NCBI GenBank assembly: GCA_963736285.1
Contig: CAVTOA010000001.1
Coordinates: forward strand, 124,001-188,000
DNA from: CAVTOA01 sp963736285
GTDB lineage: Bacteria; Actinomycetota; Actinomycetes; Mycobacteriales; QHCE01
DNA length: 64,000 nt
Direction of reading: 5' to 3'
Every line of letters starts with the position of its first letter. Positions within the stretch are counted from its first letter, which is position 1. Shown in pieces: positions 8,869-17,713 of this stretch. The notes under the pieces are model-generated. The model did no database searches. It was not told the origin of the DNA and worked only from the letters and a program-made list of their open reading frames with translations. The translations under genes were made by a program, and so were the position numbers.

Positions 8869-10568
8869 CGCAGCGCCTCCAGAAGCTGTTCGAGTCCAGC
8901 TTTTCTATCCGTCAAATGCAACCGAAGCACCGCATTGGGGCCGCGAGTGGTGAAAGCCTGACGGTCGCCGGTGGCCTGAGCCGCCTGCAATTGACCAAAA
9001 CTGTATTCCTTGCCCGGCACGGGCAGATCGTCGGTCACCGCGCCCGTAATTTGCAAAAAGCGCCCCACTCGCGGCCCGCCCTTGTGGTATTGGCCGGTGG
9101 AGTGCAAAAAGCGGGGCCCCCAGCCGAAGGTCACCGGGTGTTCGGTGCGCCGCGCGAGAAGCGGTCGCAGCTCGGCCGCGCTCGCGTCGGATATTCGGTC
9201 CAGGTATGCCATGACCGCCAAGTATCCGTGCCGATCGATGCTTCCCAGAAGAGCCGCCACCGATGACGTCAAAGTGCTTGCCTCGCCCAGTAGTTCTGGA
9301 GAGCCGTAGACATCGATGGCACCCTCGGTGAAGGTCGGTCGCTCCGTGGGTGCGCCGTGCTCCAAAATACGAGCGGTGTTTTCTTTGCTCTCGGTCACAT
9401 TGGGTTGGTCGAACGGATTGATCTCGATAATGCGGCCAGCGACGGCGGTTGCGTATTCCCACGCCATGAACTGCGCGCCCAACGGCCCGTTAACCGTGAC
9501 GTCTGCTTTCGCGCCACCGCCGGGGACTTGATTCGCCCGCAAAGAGCCGCCGATAAGCGCAAACACCGTGTCCTCGCCACGCGTACCCGGTGCCTGGGGA
9601 GTCTCTACCACCACGGGCAAAATGCCCTTGCCGTGCTTGCCGGTTGACTCTGCGATGAGCTGCTCGGCCCAGTCGCTCAGCCCCACCACGCCGGAGCCGT
9701 CTTCGGAGAGTACGAGTTTATCGCGGCCGGCCTTGGCCGCGGCCCCCAATGCCGCTCCCAGAGCCAACGCCGGACCGCCATCGGCCACAGTGGACAAAAG
9801 CGCCGACGCCTGGTCGAGGAGCTCGGCCACGTTGACGCCAGCCAATGCCGCAGGAACGAGGCCGAAAGCGGACAGGGCGCTATAGCGACCGCCTACCTGG
9901 GGATCCGCGAGGAAGATCTTGCGCACACCCCATTCGATGGCGGCGGTTTCGAGAGGTGACCCTGGATCAGTCACCACCACAAACCGTTTGCCGGTCTCCT
10001 CCTCAGTCATGCCAGCATCGCGGAACGCCTGCCAGAATGCGCGACGATGGCTATCCGTCTCAATCGTGGAGCCAGATTTACTAGAGACGACCACGACCGT
10101 GTGATCGAGATCGTCAGATAGCGCGGCACGCACCTGCTGGGGATCAGTGGTATCCAGCACGGTGAGTGGCACACCAAGGGTGCGAGTAATGACTTCGGGC
10201 GCGAGCGAAGAGCCACCCATGCCAGCGAGGACAACGCGATCCAGTCCTTCGCTGGCCAGCTCTTTGGTGAGGGCCTCCAGCTCGGGGAGGAGATCCCGTG
10301 AGGTGCGCGGAAGGTCGAGCCAGCCCAGCCGAATGCTCGCTTCCGACTCAGCCTCTGGACCCCACAAGGTGGGATCTTTGCTGGTGAGCTGGCCGGGGAC
10401 CCGCTCGGCTTTCAGCTGCTTTACCGTCTCGAGCGCGTCAGGGATCTCATCGGTGCCGCCCACGGCGACACCGCCCCCCAACGAGAAGCCCTTCCCCAAC
10501 GGGGCATCTGCCCCGAGCACAAACGCACGCGGCCGGTCGTTGCCGTGACTGGACTCTTCTGTGCTCAT
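8865..10568 (-). CDS. pgi: Glucose-6-phosphate isomerase
   Basis: Interconverts glucose 6-phosphate and fructose 6-phosphate. About 567 residues, with the two SIS domains usual for the family. LAGMGGSSLAPEVI and VVVSSKSGSTIETDSHRRAF are phosphosugar-binding, GRYSALSAFGLVPAAL carries the PGI signature, and INPFDQPNVTESKENT is typical of the actinobacterial branch. ATG 10568 overlaps the tal stop (ATGA). Placement between tal and zwf links glycolysis with the pentose phosphate cycle in one operon. Confidence 0.95.
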   Translation of the reverse strand: MSTEESSHGNDRPRAFVLGADAPLGKGFSLGGGVAVGGTDEIPDALETVKQLKAERVPGQLTSKDPTLWGPEAESEASIRLGWLDLPRTSRDLLPELEALTKELASEGLDRVVLAGMGGSSLAPEVITRTLGVPLTVLDTTDPQQVRAALSDDLDHTVVVVSSKSGSTIETDSHRRAFWQAFRDAGMTEEETGKRFVVVTDPGSPLETAAIEWGVRKIFLADPQVGGRYSALSAFGLVPAALAGVNVAELLDQASALLSTVADGGPALALGAALGAAAKAGRDKLVLSEDGSGVVGLSDWAEQLIAESTGKHGKGILPVVVETPQAPGTRGEDTVFALIGGSLRANQVPGGGAKADVTVNGPLGAQFMAWEYATAVAGRIIEINPFDQPNVTESKENTARILEHGAPTERPTFTEGAIDVYGSPELLGEASTLTSSVAALLGSIDRHGYLAVMAYLDRISDASAAELRPLLARRTEHPVTFGWGPRFLHSTGQYHKGGPRVGRFLQITGAVTDDLPVPGKEYSFGQLQAAQATGDRQAFTTRGPNAVLRLHLTDRKAGLEQLLEALR

Positions 10569-11692
10569 CGAGTGGCCTCCGAGCTTGCCGCATCGGTGTT
10601 GAGTTGCTGTTGGACAGTGTCGCGTAGCTGATGCCACGAGTCTTCAAATTTCTGCACGCCTTCGCGTTCTAGCACCGTGACTACATCGTCGTAGTCGATG
10701 CCGAACGTAGCAAGCTGATCAATGGTGGCCTGTGCCTGTCGGTAGGTGCCTTGGATGGTGTTGCCGCGCAACGTCCCGTGATCTTCGACAGCATCGAGAG
10801 TGGCCTCTGGCATGGTGTTGACCGTGTCGGGTGCCACCAACTCTATGACGTAGCGAGTGTCGTCATAGGACGGATCTTTGACCCCGGTGGATGCCCAGAG
10901 TGGACGCTGTGGGCGCGCGCCCGCTTCCGCAAGAGCCTTCCAGCGGTCGCCAGCGAGCATGCGTTCGTATTCCTGGTACGCCAGAACCGCATTAGCGATA
11001 GCGGACTTGCCGCGTGCCTGGGCAGCTGCGGGGGCGCTGAGCTTGTCGAGCCGCTTGTCGACCTCCGTATCGACCCGACTTACAAAGAAAGAGGCCACAG
11101 ACGCGATGCTGGCAAGGTCGTGCCCCGCTGCGCGAGCCCGCTCCAGTCCGTCAAGAAACGCATCGATGACCTCGCGATAACGCCGCAGGCTGAAGATGAG
11201 TGTCACATTGACGCTGATGCCTGCCGCAAGCGTGGCGGTGATGGCTGGTAGACCTTCAACGGTTGCCGGGATCTTGATGAAGAGGTTGGGCCGATCAACG
11301 AGCCACCATAGCTCTCGAGCCTCGGCGATAGTGCCTTCCGTGTCGTGCGCCAGCCGGGGATCTACCTCTATCGATACCCGGCCATCTGTGCCGTTGGAGG
11401 AGTCATAGGCCGGCCGCATGACGTCGCAGCCCCATCGCACGTCGGTGGTGGTGATCGAGCGCACCGCTTCTTCCAAGCCCACATTGCGGACGGACAACTC
11501 GCGAATTTGGTCGTCGTACTCGCTTCCCTCCGACAGTGCCTTCGCAAAGATCGTCGGGTTGCTCGTCACACCTACGACGTGCTTGTTCTGGCGGAGCGCC
11601 TCGAGGCCTCCGCTGGCGAGCCGGGTGCGGGATATGTCGTCGAGCCACACCGCCACACCGGCCTCAGACAGCTGTTGCAGTACGTCGGTCAT
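10565..11692 (-). CDS. tal: Transaldolase
   Basis: Transfers dihydroxyacetone units between sugar phosphates in the non-oxidative pentose phosphate pathway. About 375 residues, the long actinobacterial/cyanobacterial type. GVTSNPTIFAKAL is the N-terminal signature and LFIKIPATVEGLPAI contains the Schiff-base lysine. ISVNVTLIFSLRRY and RPLWASTGVKDPSY are further conserved blocks. The start was set at ATG 11692 (MTDVLQQLSEAGVAVWLDD); the frame is open further upstream but without family similarity. It lies 70 bp downstream of tkt. Confidence 0.95.
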   Translation of the reverse strand: MTDVLQQLSEAGVAVWLDDISRTRLASGGLEALRQNKHVVGVTSNPTIFAKALSEGSEYDDQIRELSVRNVGLEEAVRSITTTDVRWGCDVMRPAYDSSNGTDGRVSIEVDPRLAHDTEGTIAEARELWWLVDRPNLFIKIPATVEGLPAITATLAAGISVNVTLIFSLRRYREVIDAFLDGLERARAAGHDLASIASVASFFVSRVDTEVDKRLDKLSAPAAAQARGKSAIANAVLAYQEYERMLAGDRWKALAEAGARPQRPLWASTGVKDPSYDDTRYVIELVAPDTVNTMPEATLDAVEDHGTLRGNTIQGTYRQAQATIDQLATFGIDYDDVVTVLEREGVQKFEDSWHQLRDTVQQQLNTDAASSEATR

Positions 11693-11762
11693 TTTTCCCC
11701 CGGGTCTCTGAATATGTTGGCGGTCGAATGCGCATCTGACCAATGCGGGCCTATGCGAGAGG

Positions 11763-13967
11763 TTAGGTTCCGGTCGTTGTCCCCGACACCGCTCCGACTT
11801 TGCTCAGGCTTGCATGTACTGCGGCCACTACTCGATCGGGCGTAAATCCAAACTGCTCATACAACACTTGATAAGCGGCGCTGGCCCCAAAATGTTCCAG
11901 GCTTACGGCCTCACCAGCGTCACCCAGGAATTTCCACCAGGACTGGGCGATCCCCGCCTCGACGCTGACCCGTGCGCGCACCCCGCTAGGCAGTACTTCC
12001 TCGCGATATGCGCGCTCCTGCTCGTCGAACCATTCCACACACGGCATGGAAACCACCCGGGTTGGGGTGCCCTCGGCTTGCAGACGTTCCCGCGCGGCCA
12101 ATGCGATCGCCACCTCGCTACCGGTGGCGATGATGATCGCGGCTGGCTCGGTGGGTGTGGCATCTGAAGTCGCGTCGACGAGGACGTATCCACCCCGGAC
12201 CACGCCCTCTGCGCTCGCATGAGTGTTGCGGTCCACAATGGGCAGTGGCTGCCGTGTGAGCGCCAGCGCCGTGGGTCCGTCGATACGGTTGAGCGCCGTG
12301 CGCCAGGCAACCGCGGTCTCGTTGGCATCGGCGGGACGCACCACATGCAATCCGGGAATAGCTCGAAGTGCCGAGAGATGTTCCACCGGCTGATGAGTTG
12401 GCCCGTCTTCGCCGAGCCCGATGGAGTCGTGCGTCCACACATAGGTGACCGGCAGGCCCATGAGGGCAGCGAGCCGGACGGCCGGACGCATGTAGTCGGA
12501 GAACACCAAGAACGTGCCGCCGTAGGGGCGGGTACCACCGTGCAGCGCGATTCCATTAAGGACAGAGCCCATCGCGTGCTCGCGAACACCAAAGTGGAGG
12601 GTGCGGCCATAAGGGCCACCAGGAAACTCCTTGGTCTGGTGCTCAGCCGGGATAAACGACGGTTGCCCCGCCATCGTGGTGTTGTTGGAATCGGCCAGAT
12701 CTGCGGAACCACCCCACAGCTCCGGCAGGACGTCGGCCAACGCCCCCAGTACCTTGCCGGACGCCGCGCGAGTAGCGAGCCCTTTCGCGTCTGGCGCGAA
12801 CGACGGAATAGCCGACTCCCATCCGGCAGGCAGCTCGTGCCGAGACATTCTTTCCCACAGCGCTTTGCGGTCCGGATTGGCTGCGGCCCAGGCGTCGAAA
12901 GTCTTTTGCCAAGCCTGGTGTGCTGCTATGCCGCGATCGCGAACCTGACGGGCATGCTCATGCGCGGCCTGATCGACCTGAAAATGTGCCCCCGGGTCGA
13001 AGCCGAGCAGCTTCTTGGTGGCGGCGACTTCGTCAGCGCCCAATGCTGAACCGTGCGCCTTGCCGGTGTTCTGTTTATTGGGCGCTGGCCAGCCGATGAT
13101 GGTGCGCAGAGCGATGAACGAGGGACGGCCGGTCTCTTTTCTCGCCGCATCGAATGCGGCATGGAGCGCGGCCACGTTTTCGTGATATTTGCCGTTGGCA
13201 AGCCAATTGACGGTCTGGACGTGCCAGCCGTACGCCGTGTACCGAGCGGCGATGTCTTCGCTTAATGCGATCTGGGTGTCGTCCTCGATGGAGATGTGGT
13301 TGTTGTCCCACAGCAAGCACAGATTGCCCAAGCGCTGATGAGCGGCCAATGAGGAGGCTTCGCTCGATACGCCTTCTTCTAGATCGCCGTCAGAGGCGAA
13401 TGCCCAAATCATGTGATCGAAGGGGCTAGTGCCGGCCTCCGCGTCCGGGTCGAATAGGCCGCGTTCCCGCCGCGCCGCGATCGCCATACCCACGGCGTTG
13501 CCCACGCCCTGCCCCAACGGACCGGTGGTGGTCTCTACACCGGGCGTGTGACCGTGCTCAGGGTGACCGGGCGTTTGGCTACCCCACTGACGGAGTTGCC
13601 GCAGATCGTTCAGCGTCATCGGATAGCCCGACAAGAAGAGCTGAAGGTAGAGCGTCAAGCTGGAGTGTCCACAAGAGAGCACGAACCGGTCGCGCCCGGC
13701 CCAGTGAGGGTCTGCCGGATCGTGACGCAGGAAGTGTTGAAAAAGGAGATACGCGGCAGGCGCGAGGCTCATAGCGGTGCCGGGGTGACCGTTGCCCGCC
13801 GCCTCTACCGCATCCATGGCCAAGACGCGAACATTGTCGACTGCCCGCTTATCTAGATCGGACCAGCTGAATTTGGAGACTGGCTCTTTGGCGGACCGCT
13901 TGGCGCCCACATTTTTCTTAGCCACGGCTTCGGCTACTCCTTCGCCCACTTTGGTGTCTACCCGCAT
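11763..13967 (-). CDS. tkt: Transketolase
   Basis: TPP-dependent transfer of two-carbon units in the pentose phosphate pathway. 734 residues, with an N-terminal extension of about 35 residues over the usual start. TPP-domain motifs are AGNGHPGTAMSLAP, TTGPLGQGVGNAVGMA and the GDGDLEEG-type motif in FASDGDLEEGVSSE. The pyrimidine domain has FGVREHAMGSVLNG, and THDSIGLGEDGPTHQP is the substrate-binding block. ATG 13967 is used, but a start nearer the conserved part is possible. It is the first gene of the minus-strand cluster and is divergent from ctaB, with a 245-bp intergenic region between them in which no convincing site was found. Confidence 0.96.
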   Translation of the reverse strand: MRVDTKVGEGVAEAVAKKNVGAKRSAKEPVSKFSWSDLDKRAVDNVRVLAMDAVEAAGNGHPGTAMSLAPAAYLLFQHFLRHDPADPHWAGRDRFVLSCGHSSLTLYLQLFLSGYPMTLNDLRQLRQWGSQTPGHPEHGHTPGVETTTGPLGQGVGNAVGMAIAARRERGLFDPDAEAGTSPFDHMIWAFASDGDLEEGVSSEASSLAAHQRLGNLCLLWDNNHISIEDDTQIALSEDIAARYTAYGWHVQTVNWLANGKYHENVAALHAAFDAARKETGRPSFIALRTIIGWPAPNKQNTGKAHGSALGADEVAATKKLLGFDPGAHFQVDQAAHEHARQVRDRGIAAHQAWQKTFDAWAAANPDRKALWERMSRHELPAGWESAIPSFAPDAKGLATRAASGKVLGALADVLPELWGGSADLADSNNTTMAGQPSFIPAEHQTKEFPGGPYGRTLHFGVREHAMGSVLNGIALHGGTRPYGGTFLVFSDYMRPAVRLAALMGLPVTYVWTHDSIGLGEDGPTHQPVEHLSALRAIPGLHVVRPADANETAVAWRTALNRIDGPTALALTRQPLPIVDRNTHASAEGVVRGGYVLVDATSDATPTEPAAIIIATGSEVAIALAARERLQAEGTPTRVVSMPCVEWFDEQERAYREEVLPSGVRARVSVEAGIAQSWWKFLGDAGEAVSLEHFGASAAYQVLYEQFGFTPDRVVAAVHASLSKVGAVSGTTTGT

Positions 13968-14212
13968 GACCCTATCGACTTACCCATCTGGGGTCTTGTG
14001 ACTACCTGCACTGTTGCTCTGACGTCTGCTCCGGCGTCCTAGACAGTTAACCGAATGGCGCAGCGGAGGCCTAGCTGCGGGCGGTCGTCGACGCAACGTC
14101 GACGGCAAGTAGCATGACGATGTTTAGTCCCCCGATCGTGAGACGAAGCCGCCGCAGTTGGTCTGCCAACTATCGGGCGTGCCACTTTCCAGGCTGAGAG
14201 GTAGCTCGTGTC

Positions 14213-15133
14213 GTGACCTCGCTCCTCGACGTATCCACGTCTGCCAACCCCGGCACTTCGGTGGAAGCCGACGCTCCTACCCCCGGTGCACAAGGGGACG
14301 AGCCAGCACCCAAGGCCATCCCGCGCAGACGACCTGCTCGCTCTTTCTTGGGAGTGGTGCGTGCCTATGTGGCACTGACGAAACCGCGCATTATCGAGCT
14401 GCTGCTCATCAGCACGGTGCCCACCATGTTTTTGGCGGCCCGGGGAATGCCCTCTCCCATGCTGGTGCTCGCGACCCTGCTGGGCGGAGCGCTCGCGGCA
14501 GGTAGCGCGAATTCGCTCAATTGCTATCTCGACCGCGATATAGACCAGGTAATGAGCCGCACCGCTCGGCGCCCGCTACCGCGGCACTCGGTGACGCCGG
14601 TCGCCGCACTGATATTCGGGTCGGTGCTGGGCGTCATCGCGGTGTCGTTTTTATGGCTGACCACCAATGTGCTTGCCGCGTTGCTTGCGTTGGCAGCAAT
14701 CGCGTTTTACGTCGTGGTATACACGATGATCCTTAAGCGTCGCACGTCACAAAACATTGTGTGGGGAGGCGCGGCCGGCTGTATGCCGGTGCTGATCGGA
14801 TGGTCGGCGGTCACTGACACCGTGCAATGGCCGGCGCTAGCGCTGTTCGCGGTCATCTTTTTCTGGACGCCCCCGCACTATTGGCCGCTAGCGATGAAGT
14901 TCAAGGACGACTACGCACGGGCCGGTGTCCCGATGCTGCCTGTGGTAGCAACCTCGCTCACGGTGGCGCGTCAGGTGGTCATGTACTCCTGGCTGATGGT
15001 GGCGAGTTCGCTTGCGCTGTGGCCATTGGCCACGAGCTGGATCTATGGCGTCAGTGCGATCTCCCTGGGTGTGTGGTTTCTCGCGAGCGCGCACCGTCTG
15101 CATTGGAATGTGCGACTGCGGCCGCGCGATTAA
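14213..15133 (+). CDS. ctaB: Protoheme IX farnesyltransferase (heme O synthase), frameshifted 3' end
   Basis: Attaches farnesyl to protoheme IX for cytochrome oxidase. A polytopic UbiA-family protein with KPRIIELLLISTVPTM and the prenyl-diphosphate motif NCYLDRDIDQVMSRT. A second conserved loop follows in the segment FFWTPPHYWPLAMKFKDDY. The frame stops at RLRPRD after the penultimate helix. In the +1 frame the expected C-terminus continues through KPMRLFHLSITYLTLLF to a stop at 15212. One base has therefore been gained or lost near 15105-15130, or the sequence contains an error. As read, the protein lacks its last transmembrane helix. GTG 14213 gives a proline/alanine-rich N-terminal tail of about 45 residues. 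Confidence 0.85.
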   Translation: MTSLLDVSTSANPGTSVEADAPTPGAQGDEPAPKAIPRRRPARSFLGVVRAYVALTKPRIIELLLISTVPTMFLAARGMPSPMLVLATLLGGALAAGSANSLNCYLDRDIDQVMSRTARRPLPRHSVTPVAALIFGSVLGVIAVSFLWLTTNVLAALLALAAIAFYVVVYTMILKRRTSQNIVWGGAAGCMPVLIGWSAVTDTVQWPALALFAVIFFWTPPHYWPLAMKFKDDYARAGVPMLPVVATSLTVARQVVMYSWLMVASSLALWPLATSWIYGVSAISLGVWFLASAHRLHWNVRLRPRD

Positions 15134-15212
15134 GCCGATGCGGCTGTTCCATTTGTCGATTACCTATTTGACGCTGCTGTTCGCCGCTGTTGCGGTGGAT
15201 GCGTTGCTGTAG
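15114..15212 (+). pseudogene. ctaB: Detached C-terminal helix of ctaB in the +1 frame
   Basis: This stretch reads DCGRAIKPMRLFHLSITYLT and then LLFAAVAVDALL before the stop. This is the usual last transmembrane helix of CtaB in actinobacteria. It is in the +1 frame relative to the main ctaB reading frame and has no start of its own with a ribosome-binding site. It marks where the intact gene would have ended. Confidence 0.7.
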
Positions 15213-15269
15213 CAAGGTCGCCGACGGTATACCGGCACTCCCCGGCGCCGCCCGCGAATGGTCTGATGC

Positions 15270-15605
15270 TTGGCCCGTGTGCTGATGGCGGCTAACGTGG
15301 CCGCTGTGCCACTGAACCAGTCCTACTCTGCTGACGCAGTTCGACTCGTCGCCCGATTCGCCATTAACCATGGTGGTTTCGCGAGCGCGGTGATCGAACG
15401 CTTGGGCCATCGTGGGGCCAGGATCGTCTTGATTGGAGCGGACGGCCATTGGGGTGACCACGTCGTGGACAACGTGGAGATCGCCCGGTCCGCGTGCCAG
15501 ACCGCTGGGGTGGAGATCGTAGAGAGCTGGAGCCGGGAGCTTACCGCGCAGATGCGGCCGTCATGGTCGCACAACAAGAGCGAGACACAGCAGCGGCAAG
15601 CGTGA
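15270..15605 (+). CDS. Small protein of unknown function between ctaB and ctaA
   Basis: An open frame of up to 111 residues starting at TTG 15270; GTG 15279, ATG 15285 or GTG 15297 are possible later starts. I do not recognise a family. The middle (AVRLVARFAINHGGFASAVIE, then LGHRGARIVLIGADGHWGD) looks like a folded alpha/beta protein with actinobacterial codon use. The tail after about residue 95 is polar and glutamine-rich. There is no signal peptide or membrane helix. It is convergent with ctaA, whose stop lies 16 bp away. It may be cotranscribed with ctaB. The protein-coding call rests on composition and context only. Confidence 0.5.
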   Translation: MARVLMAANVAAVPLNQSYSADAVRLVARFAINHGGFASAVIERLGHRGARIVLIGADGHWGDHVVDNVEIARSACQTAGVEIVESWSRELTAQMRPSWSHNKSETQQRQA

Positions 15606-15621
15606 CGAGTTTTGTCGCCCT

Positions 15622-16680
15622 TTATTGCGCCGCTGCTGTTGCCATTGGCCGGTGGCTGATCGAGTTCTGGGGACGCCCCGACACCTCATTGCTCCGTGTA
15701 CGCAGTAGAAACAGGACTCGTAGCATGGCGAGCCAGACGCAGGTCGCACCGAGCAGATGGGCCGCCACCAGCGCGACCGGGAGCTGGGTGAAGTACTGCA
15801 CGAATCCGATTGTTCCTTGCCCAAGCTCCACCATGAGTAGGACAACAACTGCATTTCTCACCACGCGAGGGTTCGCGCTGATCTGAAATATCAGCACCGC
15901 GCCAAGAGTGAGCCCGACGAGCAGGAACACCGCGTCGGTATGTAATTGCGTGACCGCTTGAGGGTCGAACCCGGTACGAGCCGCCGCTTTGCGGTCGCCA
16001 GCGTGCGGACCGCTGCCGGTGACAATGGTGCCGATGAGAAGAGCCAAGGCTGTCGAAGCCGTCATGGCACGCACTAACCACACCAGCGGAGTCGCGACCA
16101 CAAATTCGCGCCGACCGTCTCCCTCGCGGGTGCGTTGCCACAACGCGTAGGCGCCGTAGAGCAGGACCATGGACATCAAGAAATGACCAGCGACGGTCCA
16201 CGGGTTAAGCCCGGTGAGCACGGTGATTCCGCCGAGAACGGCTTGGCCGACAAACCCTAAAAATTGGGCCGCCGCGAGCCACACCACGGGCCGGCGTCGA
16301 TGTCGTTGGACAAGTGCGGCGAGCACCGCGAGTCCAATAAGTATGCCCAGCACCGCACCCAATACCCGGTTGCCGAACTCGATGTATCCGTGAATGCCGG
16401 CAGCGGGAGTGTTGTGGTAACTGGCATCGGTGCACCGTGGCCAGGTGGGACAGCCAAGGCCGGAGTCGGTGAGTCTGACCGCCCCTCCAGTTACCACCAA
16501 GAGAGCGTTGACGATCAGAATGCCGAGGCTGAGCCGTTGCACCAGTGTGGGTGTATGCCGAAGGCGCCTCCACCGTCCGACCTTGTGCCCACCCGCACGA
16601 CCGGTGGAATTACCGGTGTTTCCCCGAGGATCTGACCGGTCAGAAGTGATGGAAACAGGGGTAGTGGCGGGGGCGGACAT
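15622..16680 (-). CDS. ctaA: Heme A synthase (COX15/CtaA family)
   Basis: Converts heme O to heme A for cytochrome c oxidase in the cytoplasmic membrane. 352 residues with about eight membrane helices. Conserved pieces are VVTGGAVRLTDSGLGCPTWP with cysteine and arginine, YIEFGNRVLGAVLG, HFLMSMVLLYGAY, VTGSGPHAGD and QLHTDAVFLLVGL. The histidines in these helices are the usual heme ligands. The N-terminus has a basic, serine-rich cytoplasmic tail of about 45 residues. It is convergent with ctaB and the small unknown gene. Confidence 0.94.
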   Translation of the reverse strand: MSAPATTPVSITSDRSDPRGNTGNSTGRAGGHKVGRWRRLRHTPTLVQRLSLGILIVNALLVVTGGAVRLTDSGLGCPTWPRCTDASYHNTPAAGIHGYIEFGNRVLGAVLGILIGLAVLAALVQRHRRRPVVWLAAAQFLGFVGQAVLGGITVLTGLNPWTVAGHFLMSMVLLYGAYALWQRTREGDGRREFVVATPLVWLVRAMTASTALALLIGTIVTGSGPHAGDRKAAARTGFDPQAVTQLHTDAVFLLVGLTLGAVLIFQISANPRVVRNAVVVLLMVELGQGTIGFVQYFTQLPVALVAAHLLGATCVWLAMLRVLFLLRTRSNEVSGRPQNSISHRPMATAAAQ

Positions 16681-16749
16681 GCGTTCGAGTGTAGAGCTGT
16701 GGCGAATGCCGGCTAGGTGGCACCCAACCCAGGTCTAGGCTCACAACTC

Positions 16750-17643
16750 ATGACAAAAAGCGCAGATCACGCTATGAGTAACAAACTAAGCGCCACCTCG
16801 CAGATGGTGCTCACACTGTCCTGTGTGGACAAGCCAGGGATTGTGCACGCGGTGGCCGAGTATTTGCATGGCGCGGGATGCAACATCGTCGACAGTCAAC
16901 AATTTGCCGACAGCCATGGAGATCGATTCTTCATGCGGGTACATGCCGTAGCCGATGAGTCGGTGGCCATTAACGACGTTGGTGCGGGATTTATCGCGAT
17001 AGCCGAGCGATTCGGTATGGAATGGCAATTGCGGGACTGGGCAAAACGTGCGCGGGTGTTGATCATGGTTTCGCAGTATGGGCATTGCCTCAACGACTTA
17101 CTCTTTCGTGCCGAGACCGGCAATTTAGATATCGAGGTAGCCGCTGTCGTGAGCAATCACTCAGACTTTGCCGGACTCTCACGGTGGCACGGCACCGAAT
17201 TCCATCACATCCCGGTGTCACAAGAAAACAGGCAAGACGCAGAGCAGAAACTACTCACGCTTATTAAGCAGCTCGACATCGACGTCGTGATTCTCGCTCG
17301 TTATATGCAGATCCTGTCTGACTCGTTGTGTGCGGAGTTAGCGGGCCGAGCGATCAATATTCATCACTCGTTCTTGCCCAGCTTTAAAGGAGCCCGCCCC
17401 TATCACCAGGCGTACGAGCGGGGCGTCAAATTAATCGGCGCTACCGCACATTACGTCACGGCTGATCTCGATGAGGGGCCGATCATCGAGCAAGAAGTGC
17501 AGCGAGTGGACCACTCGGTGATCCCGTCAGAATTGGCGGCGATGGGGCGAGATGTGGAATGCCTGGCGCTCGCTCGGGCCGTGCGGTGGCACGTGCAGCA
17601 TCGAGTGTTGCGTAACGGTTCTCGGACGGTGATCTTTCGTTAG
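16750..17643 (+). CDS. purU: Formyltetrahydrofolate deformylase
   Basis: Hydrolyses 10-formyltetrahydrofolate to formate and tetrahydrofolate, balancing one-carbon pools. An N-terminal ACT domain (VLTLSCVDKPGIVHAVAEYL and ADSHGDRFFMR) is followed by a formyltransferase fold. That fold has VSQYGHCLNDLL, VVSNHSDF, LARYMQILSDSL, the catalytic-region NIHHSFLPSFKGARPY and GATAHYVTADLDEGPIIEQ. ATG 16750 (or 16774) is more likely than the upstream GTG at 16717. It stands alone between ctaA and the suf operon. Confidence 0.95.
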   Translation: MTKSADHAMSNKLSATSQMVLTLSCVDKPGIVHAVAEYLHGAGCNIVDSQQFADSHGDRFFMRVHAVADESVAINDVGAGFIAIAERFGMEWQLRDWAKRARVLIMVSQYGHCLNDLLFRAETGNLDIEVAAVVSNHSDFAGLSRWHGTEFHHIPVSQENRQDAEQKLLTLIKQLDIDVVILARYMQILSDSLCAELAGRAINIHHSFLPSFKGARPYHQAYERGVKLIGATAHYVTADLDEGPIIEQEVQRVDHSVIPSELAAMGRDVECLALARAVRWHVQHRVLRNGSRTVIFR

Positions 17644-17682
17644 GTGACCCTTCGTGAGGCACCTCACCATCGTCCGGTTGGC

Positions 17683-17708
17683 CAGTGCTACTGAAATACG
17701 TCACACTG
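17683..17708 (+). promoter_or_regulatory. Candidate SufR operator/promoter region of the suf operon
   Basis: An imperfect dyad CAGTG (17683-17687) and CACTG (17704-17708) lies just upstream of the preferred sufR start at GTG 17714. SufR homologues repress their own operon from such a site close to the transcription start. The dyad is short and the assignment is inference from position. Confidence 0.3.
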
Positions 17709-17713
17709 TTGTT

